From Asanoa sp. WMMD1127 (GTDB lineage: Bacteria; Actinomycetota; Actinomycetes; Mycobacteriales; Micromonosporaceae), in contig NZ_JARUBP010000001.1 in the NCBI RefSeq assembly GCF_029626225.1, positions 5,952,001 to 6,016,000 of the forward strand: a DNA stretch of 64,000 bases. The letters are read 5' to 3'. The notes under the pieces are model-generated. The model worked only from the letters and a program-made list of their open reading frames with translations. It did not search any database and was not told the DNA's origin. Both the position numbers and the translations under genes were made by a program. Positions 34,248 to 43,191 of this stretch are shown here, piece by piece. Position 1 is the stretch's first letter. Each line of letters begins with the position of its first letter.

Positions 34248-36110
34248 ATGACGAGTCCCGACCCGCACTTCGAGTCGCTGCTGCTCTATCTCAAGGAGCA
34301 GCGCGGCTTCGACTTCACGGGCTACAAGCGGTCGAGCCTGATGCGGCGCGTCGGCCGGCGGATGGACCAGGTCGGCACCTCCGACTACGTCGAATACCTC
34401 GACTACCTGCAGGTCCATCCCGACGAGTTCACCGCGCTGTTCAACACGATCCTCATCAACGTCACCGGCTTCTTCCGCGATCCGGAGGCCTGGGACTACC
34501 TCTCCGACCAGGTGCTGCGCCCACTGATCGACGCGCTGCCACCGACGGCGCCGTTCCGCGTGTGGAGCGCCGGGTGCGCGTCCGGCGAGGAGGCCTACAC
34601 GCTGGCGATCGTGCTCGCCGAGCTGATGGGCGTCGACGCGTTCCGCCAACGCGTCAAGATCTATGCCACCGACGTCGACGAGGAAGGGCTGGCGGAGGCC
34701 CGGCTGGCCACCTACGGCGAGCGCGAGATCAAGGGCCTGCCCGAGCGCTTCGTTAGCACCTACTTCGAACCCGTCGCCAACCGCTACGCATTCCGCAAGG
34801 ACCTGCGCCGGTCGGTCATCTTCGGCCGCAACGACCTCGTCCAGGACGCCCCGATCTCCCGCATCGATCTGCTCGTGTGCCGCAACACGCTCATGTACCT
34901 CAACGCCGAGACGCAGGCGCGGATCCTCGGCCGCTTCCACTTCGCCCTCGGCGACAGCGGCGTGCTCTTCCTGGGCAAGGCGGAGATGCTGCTCAGCCAC
35001 GGCCACATGTTCCTGCCGGTCGACCTCAAGCGCCGCATCTTCAAGAAGGTGCCGCGCAGCAACGGCGGCAACGGCTCGCTGTTCGCCACCATCAACGAGA
35101 GCGCGACGCGGCAGCAGCTGATCGGTCTCGACCAGCTGCGTGACCAGGCGTTCGTGGGCAGCCCCGTGGCGCAGATCGTCGTCACCACCGAGGGCCTCGT
35201 GGCGCTGACCAACCGCACCGCCGACGCGATGCTGGGCGTCTCGGCCCGCGACATCGGCCGGCCGTTCCGCGATCTGGAGATCTCCTACCGCCCGACCGAG
35301 CTGCGCAAATACATCGAACAGGCGCAGGTCGAGCGGCGCACCGTCCAGATCAACGACATCGAGCTCGAACCCCTCACGGGTGATCGGGTCCACCTCGAGA
35401 TCCAGGTCAACCCGATCGTCGGCAGCGACTCGGGCCTGCTCGGCGTCTCGCTGTTCTTCCACGACGTCACGGCGACCCGGCGCATGCAGGACGAGCTCCG
35501 CGACGCCAACCGCCAGTTGGAGACCGCCTACGAGGAGCTGCAGTCCACCAACGAAGAGCTGGAGACCACCAACGAGGAGCTGCAGTCGACGGTCGAGGAA
35601 CTGGAGACGACCAACGAGGAGCTCCAGTCGACCAACGAAGAGCTCGAGACCATGAACGAGGAGCTCCAGTCGACCAACGACGAGTTGCAGAGCATCAACG
35701 ACCAACTGCGTGACAGCAGCATCGAGCTGGACTCCGCGCGTACCTTTCTCGAATCGGTCCTGTCCAGCCTCGAAGCGGGCGTCATCGTCGTGAGCCCCGA
35801 CCTCCAGGTGCAGGCCTGGAACCGCGGCGCCGAGCAACTGTGGGGCCTGCGCCGCGAGGAGGTGGTGGGGCAGCACCTCCTCAACCTCGACATCGGACTG
35901 CCGATCGACGACGTCCGCCCCGCGCTGCGGCGGGCCCTGGCCGCCACCGACAACAGCCAGAACGCGCGCGAGGAGATCCGCGTCGGCGCGGTCAACCGGC
36001 GTGGTCGTCCGGTGACGCTGCGGCTCACCTGCGCGCCGCTGCTCGCCGGCGGGTCCGTGTCAGGGGCGATCATGGCGATGGAGCCCATCGAGGTCGCCCA
36101 ACCCGGCTGA
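34248..36110 (+). CDS. CheR-type methyltransferase with PAS domains and long coiled coil
   Basis: A 620-residue protein. Residues 1-270 are a CheR SAM-dependent glutamate methyltransferase: FTGYKRSSLMRRVGRRM in the N-domain, TGFFRDPEAW, FRVWSAGCASGEEAYTLAI (SAM-binding), IYATDVDEEGL, LLVCRNTLMYL and GVLFLGKAEMLL. A PAS domain (about 300-405) is followed by a coiled coil of about 60 residues (about 420-490, repeating NEELQST/NEELETT) and a second PAS domain (about 500-615). This architecture couples a sensory signal to methylation. It follows the CheB gene by 40 bases, and the two probably act as a pair. Confidence 0.9.
   Translation: MTSPDPHFESLLLYLKEQRGFDFTGYKRSSLMRRVGRRMDQVGTSDYVEYLDYLQVHPDEFTALFNTILINVTGFFRDPEAWDYLSDQVLRPLIDALPPTAPFRVWSAGCASGEEAYTLAIVLAELMGVDAFRQRVKIYATDVDEEGLAEARLATYGEREIKGLPERFVSTYFEPVANRYAFRKDLRRSVIFGRNDLVQDAPISRIDLLVCRNTLMYLNAETQARILGRFHFALGDSGVLFLGKAEMLLSHGHMFLPVDLKRRIFKKVPRSNGGNGSLFATINESATRQQLIGLDQLRDQAFVGSPVAQIVVTTEGLVALTNRTADAMLGVSARDIGRPFRDLEISYRPTELRKYIEQAQVERRTVQINDIELEPLTGDRVHLEIQVNPIVGSDSGLLGVSLFFHDVTATRRMQDELRDANRQLETAYEELQSTNEELETTNEELQSTVEELETTNEELQSTNEELETMNEELQSTNDELQSINDQLRDSSIELDSARTFLESVLSSLEAGVIVVSPDLQVQAWNRGAEQLWGLRREEVVGQHLLNLDIGLPIDDVRPALRRALAATDNSQNAREEIRVGAVNRRGRPVTLRLTCAPLLAGGSVSGAIMAMEPIEVAQPG
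35530..35708 (+). repeat. Internal coding repeat for a heptad coiled coil
   Basis: Within the CheR-PAS gene, units of 21 bases encoding ELQSTNE or ELETTNE recur about eight times. Individual units differ in silent positions, so the protein repeat is kept under selection while the DNA repeat is partly randomised. Confidence 0.8.
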
Positions 36111-36129
36111 CGGTGGGATCATCGCAGGT

Positions 36130-36867
36130 GTGACCGAACGACAGACGGCGCAGGGCCGGCCGTCGGAAAGCTTCGCGGCGGACCCGGCGGTCCTGGAGAC
36201 CCTCGCCACCAAGTTGAGCGATCTGGCCCGTGCGCTCCAGGCGGAGAGCAGCCTCGGCGGGACGCTGGACGCGATCGTGGCGACGGCGATCGGCACCGTT
36301 CCGGGAGCGGACTTCGCGGGGATCTCCCAGGTGGAGAATCGACGTCGCGTCCGCACGACCACCGGCACCGACGACCTGGTCTTCGACGTGGATCAGTTCC
36401 AGTACGACCTCGGCGAGGGGCCGTGCCTCGACGCGCTCTACGAGCACCGCACGGTCCGGGTCGACGACATGGCGGTCGAGGGCCGGTGGCCGCGGTTCAG
36501 CGCCGCGGCGCACGAGCGCGGCATCGCCAGCATGCTGGCGTTCCAGCTCTACGTGGTGAGCGGCAACCTCGGCAGCCTCAACCTCTACTCCCGGCACGTC
36601 GGCGCGTTCGACGACGAGTCCGAGCGGATCGGCCTGCTGTTCGCGGCGCACGCGGGCGTGGCGCTGGCGGACGCGCAGCAGCTCAACCAGCTCTCCCGCG
36701 CCCTCGACGTCCGCGATCTGATCGGTCAGGCCAAGGGCATCCTGATGGAGCGGCACAAGCTGACCGGCGACCAGGCGTTCGCCCTGCTGGTGGCGGCGAG
36801 CCAGACCACCAACACCAAGCTGCTCGAGGTGGCGCGCTACCTGGTCGAGACCGGCGAGCTGGGCTGA
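36130..36867 (+). CDS. GAF-ANTAR transcription antiterminator
   Basis: A 245-residue regulator with an N-terminal GAF sensory domain (about 35-175: LDAIVATAIGTVPGADFAGIS, YDLGEGPCLDALYEHRTVRVDD) and a C-terminal ANTAR RNA-binding domain (about 180-240: DVRDLIGQAKGILMERHKLTGDQAFALLV). ANTAR proteins bind paired hairpins in leader RNA and stop premature termination. It follows CheR by 19 bases and belongs to the same run of signalling genes. Its RNA targets are not obvious in the window. Confidence 0.9.
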   Translation: MTERQTAQGRPSESFAADPAVLETLATKLSDLARALQAESSLGGTLDAIVATAIGTVPGADFAGISQVENRRRVRTTTGTDDLVFDVDQFQYDLGEGPCLDALYEHRTVRVDDMAVEGRWPRFSAAAHERGIASMLAFQLYVVSGNLGSLNLYSRHVGAFDDESERIGLLFAAHAGVALADAQQLNQLSRALDVRDLIGQAKGILMERHKLTGDQAFALLVAASQTTNTKLLEVARYLVETGELG

Positions 36868-36868
36868 C

Positions 36869-37234
36869 TCAGTCGCCGGCCAGCTGCACGTCGAGGGTGT
36901 CGACCAGGCCGCACAACAGCAGCATCCGATAGATCAGCGGCTGCGGATTTCGCACCAGGAAGGTGAGGCCCGCGTCCTTCACCTGTTTGCGGCATCGCAG
37001 CAGCGCGCTGATCCCGCTCGCGTCCATGAACGTGACGCCGGTGAGGTCGACCTCCACCGTGGCGCCGGGACGAGCGGGCAGCACGCGCGCGAGCGCGTCT
37101 TCCAGCGGCTCGAGCACGTCCATGTCGACCTCACCGACCACGGTCACGACGGTGGTCAGCGGATGACGGCGCTCGAGGGAGACCTGGAGACCCGCGGGAA
37201 CCGGTGTGGCAACGTATGTGCGGAATTGTCGCAT
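36869..37234 (-). CDS. STAS-domain anti-sigma factor antagonist
   Basis: A 121-residue single STAS domain: TVVTVVGEVDMDVLEPLEDAL and VEVDLTGVTFMDASGISALLRCRK, with Ser in DASG at the phosphorylation site. The order matches RsbV-like proteins, which bind RsbW-type kinases when unphosphorylated. It is convergent with the GAF-ANTAR gene (one base apart). A plausible partner is the STAS-HATPase protein encoded 4 kb away. There is an N-terminal extension of about 15 residues. Confidence 0.85.
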   Translation of the reverse strand: MRQFRTYVATPVPAGLQVSLERRHPLTTVVTVVGEVDMDVLEPLEDALARVLPARPGATVEVDLTGVTFMDASGISALLRCRKQVKDAGLTFLVRNPQPLIYRMLLLCGLVDTLDVQLAGD

Positions 37235-37314
37235 TCGAGAAAGCCTTTAGGCCGCTAGTTTCAACCCTCGCTGCAGAAGGCGTGAACCCACCTAGAACCG
37301 TAACACCGATCACG

Positions 37315-37349
37315 GCGAACGGCCCGGCGCGGGGCGCCGGGCCGTTCGC
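37315..37349. terminator. Hairpin terminator of the DUF6328 gene
   Basis: Perfect 15-base arms (37315-37329 and 37335-37349) flank a 5-base loop. It lies 16 bases past the stop of the minus-strand DUF6328 gene and ahead of the STAS gene. Confidence 0.75.
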
Positions 37350-37365
37350 GGACCACAATGGAGCG

Positions 37366-37884
37366 TCACTTCACCTCATAGGGCTCCGGGTTCTCCCGCC
37401 GCTCGTCGGTCTGCTCCTCGGTCTTGTCGGGCTCGCCCCAGTCGCGGCGGGACCACGGAAGGATGGCCCAGAACGAGACGAAGAAGAGCCCGGTGCACAG
37501 CGAGATGACCAGCGCGGCCGGCCATGGCAGCACGTAGTCGGTGATGAGCAGGACGGCGGAGACCATCGACACGAACATGAAGAACAGGCCGCCGGTGGCC
37601 ACCTTGTGCGCGTACTTCACCAGTTCGGGTTTGCGACCCTGCCGGAACAGCGCCCGGTGGAAGGCGACCGGCGAGATGATCAGCGCGGTGGCGCAGGCGG
37701 CCGCGATCAGCGCGACGATGTAGACGTCCTTCTGGAACGGCGTGGTGCGCGGGAACCCGTTACTGAACGGCAGCGTCAGCAGGAACGCGAAGAGGATCTG
37801 CACGCCCGTCTGCGCGACGCGCAGCTCCTGCAGCAGGTCGCTGAAGTTGCGGTCCCACCTCTGCTTCTCGGTCTCTTTGACCAT
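37366..37884 (-). CDS. DUF6328-family four-helix membrane protein
   Basis: A 172-residue protein with a charged N-terminal region (KETEKQRWDRNFSDLLQELRVAQTGVQILFAFLLTLPF) and four hydrophobic helices (QILFAFLLTLPF, VYIVALIAAACATALIISPV, GGLFFMFVSMVSAVLLITDY, ALVISLCTGLFFVSFWAILP). It ends in an acidic, cytoplasmic-looking tail. The pattern RNFSDLLQELRVAQTGVQILFAFLL is that of the DUF6328 family, whose function is unknown. ATG 37884 follows the ribosome site GGAGGGG. It is transcribed divergently from hrpB. Confidence 0.8.
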   Translation of the reverse strand: MVKETEKQRWDRNFSDLLQELRVAQTGVQILFAFLLTLPFSNGFPRTTPFQKDVYIVALIAAACATALIISPVAFHRALFRQGRKPELVKYAHKVATGGLFFMFVSMVSAVLLITDYVLPWPAALVISLCTGLFFVSFWAILPWSRRDWGEPDKTEEQTDERRENPEPYEVK

Positions 37885-37979
37885 GCCGTCCCCTCCGCCA
37901 GGATGTGAAAGTCCGGGCACATTTCCCGATCGCGTTGCGGGCGAAACGTCGGGCGCCGCCGATCGGCCATCATGGTGCC

Positions 37980-40376
37980 GTGCTGCCCGACGAACCCGAC
38001 CTGCCGATCCGCCGTGTGCTGCCGCAGGTGCGGGCGGCGTTGGACGGCCACGGGAGCGCGGTGCTGGTCGCGCCCCCCGGCACCGGCAAGACCACCCTCG
38101 TGCCGCTGGACCTCGCCGCGCACGGGCGGGTGCTGGTCGCCGAGCCCCGCAGGCTGGCGACCCGGGCGGCCGCGCGGCGGATGGCGGTGCTCGTCGGGTC
38201 CAGGGTCGGTGACGCGGTCGGGTACGCCGTGCGCGGTGACCGCCGCTCCGGTCCGGCGACCCGGGTCGAGGTGGTCACCACCGGGCTGCTGGTGCGCCGG
38301 CTGCAGCACGACCCCGCCCTGGACGGCGTCGACACCGTCATCCTCGACGAGTGCCACGAGCGGCACCTCGACTCCGACCTCGCGCTCGCGTTCTGCGTCG
38401 ACGTGCGGGCCAACCTCCGGCCGGACCTGCGCCTGCTGGCCACCTCGGCGACGGCCGACACCGCCCGGCTCGCCGACCTGCTCGGGCCGACCGTCACCGC
38501 CGACGACGCGTTGCACCCCGTCGACGTCGTCTGGGCGCCACCACCGAAGGTCGACCCGCCGCACGGCCTGCGCGTCGACCCCCGGCTGCTCGACCACGTC
38601 GCCGCCGTCACCCGTCGCGCCTTCCACGAGCGCGACGGCGACATCCTGGTGTTCCTGCCGGGGGCCGGCGAGATCGCGGCGGTCGGCGAGCGGTTGCGGG
38701 ACCTGCCGGTGCATTCGCTTCTGGGGCGGCAGGACGCGGCCGCGCAGGACGCCGTGCTGCGGCCGTCGGCGCGGCGCCGGGTCGTGCTGGCCACCGCGGT
38801 CGCGGAGAGCAGCCTGACCGTGCCCGGCGTACGGGTCGTCGTCGACGCCGGGCTGGCCCGGGTGCCCCGCACCGACCACGCGCGCGGGCTCGGCGCGCTG
38901 GTGACCGTGCCGGTGTCGAAGGCGGCGGCTGAGCAGCGCGCGGGCCGGGCGGGCCGCGAGGCGCCGGGCGCCGTCTACCGCTGCTGGTCGCAGGCCGCCC
39001 ACGACCGGCTGCCGGCTCGGCCCGAGCCGGAGATCGCGGCCGCCGACCTCACCGGGTTCGCGCTCGACCTGGCGCTGTGGGGCGCGCCGGGCGGGTCGGG
39101 GCTGGCGTTGCCCGACCCGCCGCCGGCCGGGCCGCTGTCTGTGGCCACGGAGACGTTGCGGGCGTTGGGCGCTGTCGACGCCGCCGGGCGGGTGACCGAG
39201 CGCGGCCGGCGGATCGCGGGGGTCGGCACCCACCCGCGGCTGGCCCGGGCGCTGCTCGACGGGGCCGCGCTGGTCGGCGCCGAGCGGGCGGCGTCGGTGG
39301 TCGCGCTGCTCGACCGGGATCTCGCCGGCGCGGACCTGGTCGCGGGCTGGCGCCAGGTGCGGGGCGAGCCCGCGTTCAGGGAGGAGGCGCGCCGGCTGCG
39401 GAACGCGCTCGGGCCGGTGCGCGACGGGCCACGGGCTCCGGACGATCTGGCCGCCGGGCTTGTGGTGGGGCTCGCGTACCCGGAGCGGTTGGCGAAGGTT
39501 CGCACGGCGGGCGGGTCCGCGTACCTGATGACCGGTGGGACCGCGGCCGACCTGCCGCCGGGGTCCGGGCTGGCCGGCGCCGACTGGCTCGCCGTCGCGG
39601 CCGCCGACCGACCGCCGGGGCGGGCCTCCGCGCGGATCCGGGCGGCGGTGGCGATCGACGAGGCGACCGCGCGGGAGGCGGGCGCGGACCTGCTGACCAC
39701 CGACGAGGAGGTGCGGTGGTCGGGCGGCGACGTGGTGGCCCGGCGGGTCGAACGGCTCGGCGCGGTGCCGCTTGTCGAACGTCCACTGTCGACGCCCGCG
39801 CCGGCGTTGGTCGCGGCGGCGCTGGCCGACGGGTTGCGCCGGGAGGGCCTGGGCCTGTTGCGGTGGGACCGGGCGGCCGTGGCGCTGCGGCAGCGGCTGG
39901 CGTTCGCGCGGCAGGCGCTGGGCGAGCCGTGGCCGGACGTGTCCGACGCGGCCCTGCTCGACCGGGCCGGCGAGTGGCTCGACCTCGGGGCGGCGCGGCG
40001 GCGGGCCGACCTCGGCCGGATCGACGTGGCCGCGGCCCTGCGCCGGCTGCTGCCATGGCAGCTCGCCGGCCGGCTGGACGCGGTCGCGCCGGAGCGGGTG
40101 GCCGGGCCGGGGGAGCGGCGGCTGCGGGTCGACTACAGCGATCCGGAGGCGCCGGTGGTCGCGCTGAAAGTGCAGGAGGCGTTCGGTTGGCTCACCACGC
40201 CGTTGGTCGCCGAGGGCCGCGTACCCGTGCTGCTCCATCTGTTGTCCCCCGCCGGGCGGCCGGTCGCCGTGACCCGTGACCTCGCGTCCTTTTGGGAGAA
40301 CGGCTATCCGCGGGTACGGGCGGAGCTGCGCGGCCGGTACCCGCGGCACGCCTGGCCCGCCGATCCGACCGGCTGA
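37980..40376 (+). CDS. hrpB: ATP-dependent helicase HrpB
   Basis: A 798-residue DEAH/RHA-family RNA helicase, close to the length of E. coli HrpB (about 809). Helicase motifs: LVAPPGTGKTTLVPL (I), EPRRLATRAAA (Ia), TTGLLVRRL (Ib), ILDECHERHLDSDL (II, DECH), ATSATAD (III), ILVFLPGAGEI (IV), ATAVAESSLTVPGV (V) and QRAGRAGREAPG (VI). The HA2 winged-helix region and the HrpB-specific C-terminal domain follow (LRVDYSDPEAPVVALKVQEAFGW). Biological role is unclear in most bacteria. GTG 37980 gives the usual N-terminus LPDEPDLPIRRVLPQV. Confidence 0.93.
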   Translation: MLPDEPDLPIRRVLPQVRAALDGHGSAVLVAPPGTGKTTLVPLDLAAHGRVLVAEPRRLATRAAARRMAVLVGSRVGDAVGYAVRGDRRSGPATRVEVVTTGLLVRRLQHDPALDGVDTVILDECHERHLDSDLALAFCVDVRANLRPDLRLLATSATADTARLADLLGPTVTADDALHPVDVVWAPPPKVDPPHGLRVDPRLLDHVAAVTRRAFHERDGDILVFLPGAGEIAAVGERLRDLPVHSLLGRQDAAAQDAVLRPSARRRVVLATAVAESSLTVPGVRVVVDAGLARVPRTDHARGLGALVTVPVSKAAAEQRAGRAGREAPGAVYRCWSQAAHDRLPARPEPEIAAADLTGFALDLALWGAPGGSGLALPDPPPAGPLSVATETLRALGAVDAAGRVTERGRRIAGVGTHPRLARALLDGAALVGAERAASVVALLDRDLAGADLVAGWRQVRGEPAFREEARRLRNALGPVRDGPRAPDDLAAGLVVGLAYPERLAKVRTAGGSAYLMTGGTAADLPPGSGLAGADWLAVAAADRPPGRASARIRAAVAIDEATAREAGADLLTTDEEVRWSGGDVVARRVERLGAVPLVERPLSTPAPALVAAALADGLRREGLGLLRWDRAAVALRQRLAFARQALGEPWPDVSDAALLDRAGEWLDLGAARRRADLGRIDVAAALRRLLPWQLAGRLDAVAPERVAGPGERRLRVDYSDPEAPVVALKVQEAFGWLTTPLVAEGRVPVLLHLLSPAGRPVAVTRDLASFWENGYPRVRAELRGRYPRHAWPADPTG

Positions 40377-40437
40377 CTCGTTTTTGTCGGTGGGTGGTGC
40401 GAGGATCGGCTCGCCGCTCTCGACGAGGAGGACCGCC

Positions 40438-41832
40438 GTGCCGTCTGTCCTGTTGCGACGCGCCGCCGCCGCGGCCGTCGCCGCGCTGACCGCCCTCGCG
40501 GTCGCCACTCCGGCCGCCGCGGGCGGGTCCACGATCGGCTCGCCCGGCCTCGGCGACCCCTACTTTCCGCTCGCGGGCAACGGTGGCTACGACGTCCGGC
40601 ACTACTCGCTCGACCTCGACTACCGCCGTGCCGGCAACCAGCTCGACGCGACCGCCGTGATCACCGCCCGGGCCACGCAAAACCTGACGCGGTTCGACCT
40701 CGACCTGCGCGGCTTCACCATCAGCTCGTTGCGGGTCGACGGCGCGCCGGCCTGGTTCACCCGCGACGGCCAGGAGCTGGTCGTCAGTCCGCGCCGGCTG
40801 CTGCGCGCCGGCCGCACGTTCACGGTGCGGGTCGACTACGCCGGCCAGCCCACCGAGGTGATCGACCCCGACGGCAGCAGCGAGGGCTGGGTGACCACAC
40901 CCGACGGCGCGTTCGTGGTCAACGAGCCGCAGGGCTCGCCGGGGTGGTACCCGGCCAACGACAACCCGCGCGACAAGGCCACCTTCGACTTCGCGATCAC
41001 GGTGCCCAAGGGGATCACCGCGATCGGCAACGGCCGGCTGGTCTCGGCGCGCTCCCACCAGGGCCGCACCACCTGGCGCTGGCGCGAGGACTCGCCGATG
41101 GCGCCCTACCTGGCGACGGCCACCAACGGTGTCTTCGAGCTGCGGGTCAGCCGGGCGGGGCAGATCCCGCTCTACCACGCGGTCGACCCGGCCGAGGTGC
41201 CCAACGGCGCGTTCGACCGGTTGGCCGCCGAGGCATCGGTGATCGAGTTCTTCTCGGAGCTCTACGGGCCCTACCCGTTCAGCAGCGGCGGCGGGGTGGT
41301 CGACCACGCTCCGGAGGTGGGCTACGCGCTCGAGTCGCAGACCAAGTCGCAATACGACCAGACGCCCGATCCGTCCACCGTGGTGCACGAGATCTCCCAC
41401 CAGTGGTTCGGCAACAGCGTCAGCCTGACCGTCTGGCCCGACATCTGGCTCAACGAGGGCTTCGCGGCCTGGTCCGAGTGGATCTACGACGAGCGGCACG
41501 GTGGGCAGACGGCCCAGCAGGCCTTCGACGCGTCCTTCGCGCGGCCGGCGTCGGCCTCCTTCTGGCAGCGTCCGCCGGCCGACGTGGGCGGTCCGGAGGT
41601 CATGTTCAGCGGCCCGGTCTACGACCGCGGCGCGATGACGCTGCAGGCCCTGCGGGTGAAGATCGGTGACCGCGCGTTCTTCTCCCTGCTCCGCGACTGG
41701 TACCACCGCAACCGCGACGGCAACGTCACCACCGCCGACTTCATCCGGCTGGCCGAGAAGCACGGGCGGCAGCAGCTCGACACGTTCTTCGACGTCTGGC
41801 TCTACCAGCCGACGAAGCCGACCACCTGGTGA
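40438..41832 (+). CDS. Secreted M1-family metallopeptidase (aminopeptidase N-like)
   Basis: A 464-residue exported zinc peptidase. GTG 40438 has the ribosome site GACGAGGAGG and begins a signal peptide (LLRRAAAAAVAALTALAVATPAAAGG). The N-terminal beta domain (YDVRHYSLDLDY) precedes the catalytic domain with HEISHQWFGN (zinc ligands His317 and His321, catalytic Glu318) and NEGFAAW (third ligand Glu340). The exopeptidase GxMEN motif is altered to VVDHAPEVGYALESQ-type sequence, with PEVGYALES in its place. It is shorter than full-length PepN and lacks the C-terminal helical superdomain. It overlaps the next gene by GTGA. Confidence 0.9.
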   Translation: MPSVLLRRAAAAAVAALTALAVATPAAAGGSTIGSPGLGDPYFPLAGNGGYDVRHYSLDLDYRRAGNQLDATAVITARATQNLTRFDLDLRGFTISSLRVDGAPAWFTRDGQELVVSPRRLLRAGRTFTVRVDYAGQPTEVIDPDGSSEGWVTTPDGAFVVNEPQGSPGWYPANDNPRDKATFDFAITVPKGITAIGNGRLVSARSHQGRTTWRWREDSPMAPYLATATNGVFELRVSRAGQIPLYHAVDPAEVPNGAFDRLAAEASVIEFFSELYGPYPFSSGGGVVDHAPEVGYALESQTKSQYDQTPDPSTVVHEISHQWFGNSVSLTVWPDIWLNEGFAAWSEWIYDERHGGQTAQQAFDASFARPASASFWQRPPADVGGPEVMFSGPVYDRGAMTLQALRVKIGDRAFFSLLRDWYHRNRDGNVTTADFIRLAEKHGRQQLDTFFDVWLYQPTKPTTW

Positions 41833-42851
41833 CCGGCCCGCTTCCCGACCTGTCGCTGCCGGTCGTCGCGGCGCCGATGGCCGGCGGCCCGGGCGCGCCG
41901 TCGCTGGCGGCCGCCGCGGGCCGGGCCGGCACGCTGGGCTTCGTGGCCGGCGGATACCTGCCCGCCTCGGCGCTCGCGGCGGAGATCGCCACGGTGGCGT
42001 CGGCCGGTGTGCCGTTCGGGGTCAACCTGTTCGCGCCCAACCCGGTGCCGGTCGCTCTTCCCGCCTACGAGTCCTACGCGGCGTCGCTGGCGCGGGAGGC
42101 GGCGCGCTACGACGTGGCGCTGCCGGCGTCGCCGGTCTCCGACGACGACGCGTGGGCGGCCAAGATCGAGGTGCTGCGGGAGCGGCCGGTCCCGCTGGTC
42201 AGCTTCACGTTCGGCCTGCCGCCGGCCGCCGACGTGGCCCTGCTGCGGGCGACGGGGGCGGTGCTGGCGCAGACCGTGACGTCGGTCGCGGAGGCCCGCG
42301 CGGCGGCCTCGGCGGGCTTCGACGTGCTGGTGGTGCAGTCGGCGGCCGCGGGCGGCCATTCCGGCACGTTCACGCCGTCGTCGCCGGTGCCGGACGTGCC
42401 GCTGCCGGAGCTGGTCAGGGCCGTGCGTTCTGCCGTCCCGCTGCCGGTGATCGCGGCGGGCGGCGTGGGCACCGCCACCGACGTGGCGGGGGCGCTGGGC
42501 GCGGGGGCGTCGCTGGTCGCGGTCGGCACGGCCCTGCTGCGGTCGCCGGAGGCGGGGACGTCTTCGCCCTATCGGGCGGCGCTGGCCGACCCGAGCCGGA
42601 TTGGCACGGCGGTGACGCGGGCGTTCACGGGGCGGCCGGCCCGCGGCCTGCGCAACGACTTCCTGGACCGCCACAGCGCGGCCGCGCCGCTCGGCTATCC
42701 GGCCGTGCACCACCTGACCCGCCCGATCCGCCGAGCGGCGGCCGCCGCCAACGACCCGGAACGCCTGAACCTCTGGGCCGGCACCGGCTTCCGCCATGCC
42801 ACCGCCGACCCCGCGGCGACCACCCTCACCCGCCTGTCGGCGGCAGCCTGA
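41829..42851 (+). CDS. Nitronate monooxygenase-like FMN enzyme (2-nitropropane dioxygenase family)
   Basis: A 340-residue TIM-barrel flavoenzyme: VVAAPMAGGPGAPSLAAAA at the start, GFVAGGYLPASAL, FGVNLFAPNP, VLVVQSAAAGGHSG (the GGH motif with the catalytic-like His), PVIAAGGVGTATDVAGALGAGASLVAVGTALL (FMN phosphate-binding). These enzymes oxidise propionate 3-nitronate and related nitronates. Coupling to a secreted peptidase by a four-base overlap looks like transcriptional convenience only. Function beyond the family is not visible. Confidence 0.87.
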   Translation: MTGPLPDLSLPVVAAPMAGGPGAPSLAAAAGRAGTLGFVAGGYLPASALAAEIATVASAGVPFGVNLFAPNPVPVALPAYESYAASLAREAARYDVALPASPVSDDDAWAAKIEVLRERPVPLVSFTFGLPPAADVALLRATGAVLAQTVTSVAEARAAASAGFDVLVVQSAAAGGHSGTFTPSSPVPDVPLPELVRAVRSAVPLPVIAAGGVGTATDVAGALGAGASLVAVGTALLRSPEAGTSSPYRAALADPSRIGTAVTRAFTGRPARGLRNDFLDRHSAAAPLGYPAVHHLTRPIRRAAAAANDPERLNLWAGTGFRHATADPAATTLTRLSAAA

Positions 42852-43191
42852 CCGCACCACTCCAGCCGGCGCGGCCGCCCTTGCGGACGCGGGCGGGTGC
42901 GATGTTCGCGTCGCGGTCGCGGTCGCGGTCGCGCAGGTGCCAGTGCCGGCGATGGCAGGCCGGACCTTGCCCCCGCATGGTCTGCGGAGTGGCCAAACGG
43001 ACTACCAGAGGGTCCGCGCTTGCGTGCACTCCTGCCCGGCGCCGCCCTCGTCATGGCCGCGCTGGCCCGCGCAGTCGTGGTCCGCCGCCGCCCTCCACGC
43101 CGCCGATGATCGCCGCCGCGCCACGACACGGCGGGCGTCGTCGGCGGACACCACGACCCGCGCTGTACGTTGGCCGGGTGGGAGCGACATC
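42852..43191. other. Intergenic region of 340 bp with short tandem repeats
   Basis: No convincing gene on either strand: the open frames present are Arg-rich shadows with no start context. The only visible structure is a run of TCGCGG hexamers at 42906-42934. A promoter for the zinc-finger gene is presumably near its right end, but no clear -10/-35 pair was recognised. Confidence 0.5.
42906..42934. repeat. Tandem TCGCGG hexamers
   Basis: Five consecutive units (TCGCG, three TCGCGG, TCGCGC) in the non-coding stretch. The run is short and may be slippage of GC-rich sequence. Confidence 0.6.

Noticed and set aside
34224-35876. Long minus-strand frame opposite CheR rich in Leu/Val/Asp/Gln
   Set aside because: It mirrors the repeats of the coiled coil and has no recognisable fold. 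CheR on the plus strand explains the DNA.
37776-40532. Open frame of more than 900 codons on the minus strand opposite hrpB
   Set aside because: It is a shadow of hrpB: no domain, no plausible start context, biased Pro/Arg/Gly/Gln composition, while the plus strand encodes all helicase motifs.
42906-42934. TCGCGG hexamer run as a CRISPR or phase-variable repeat
   Set aside because: The units are contiguous with no spacers and lie outside any gene. Five short units in GC-rich DNA are probably slippage.
42980-43030. Stretch resembling a tRNA arm (GGAGTGGCCAAACGG)
   Set aside because: No acceptor stem, anticodon arm or T-arm could be matched around it.
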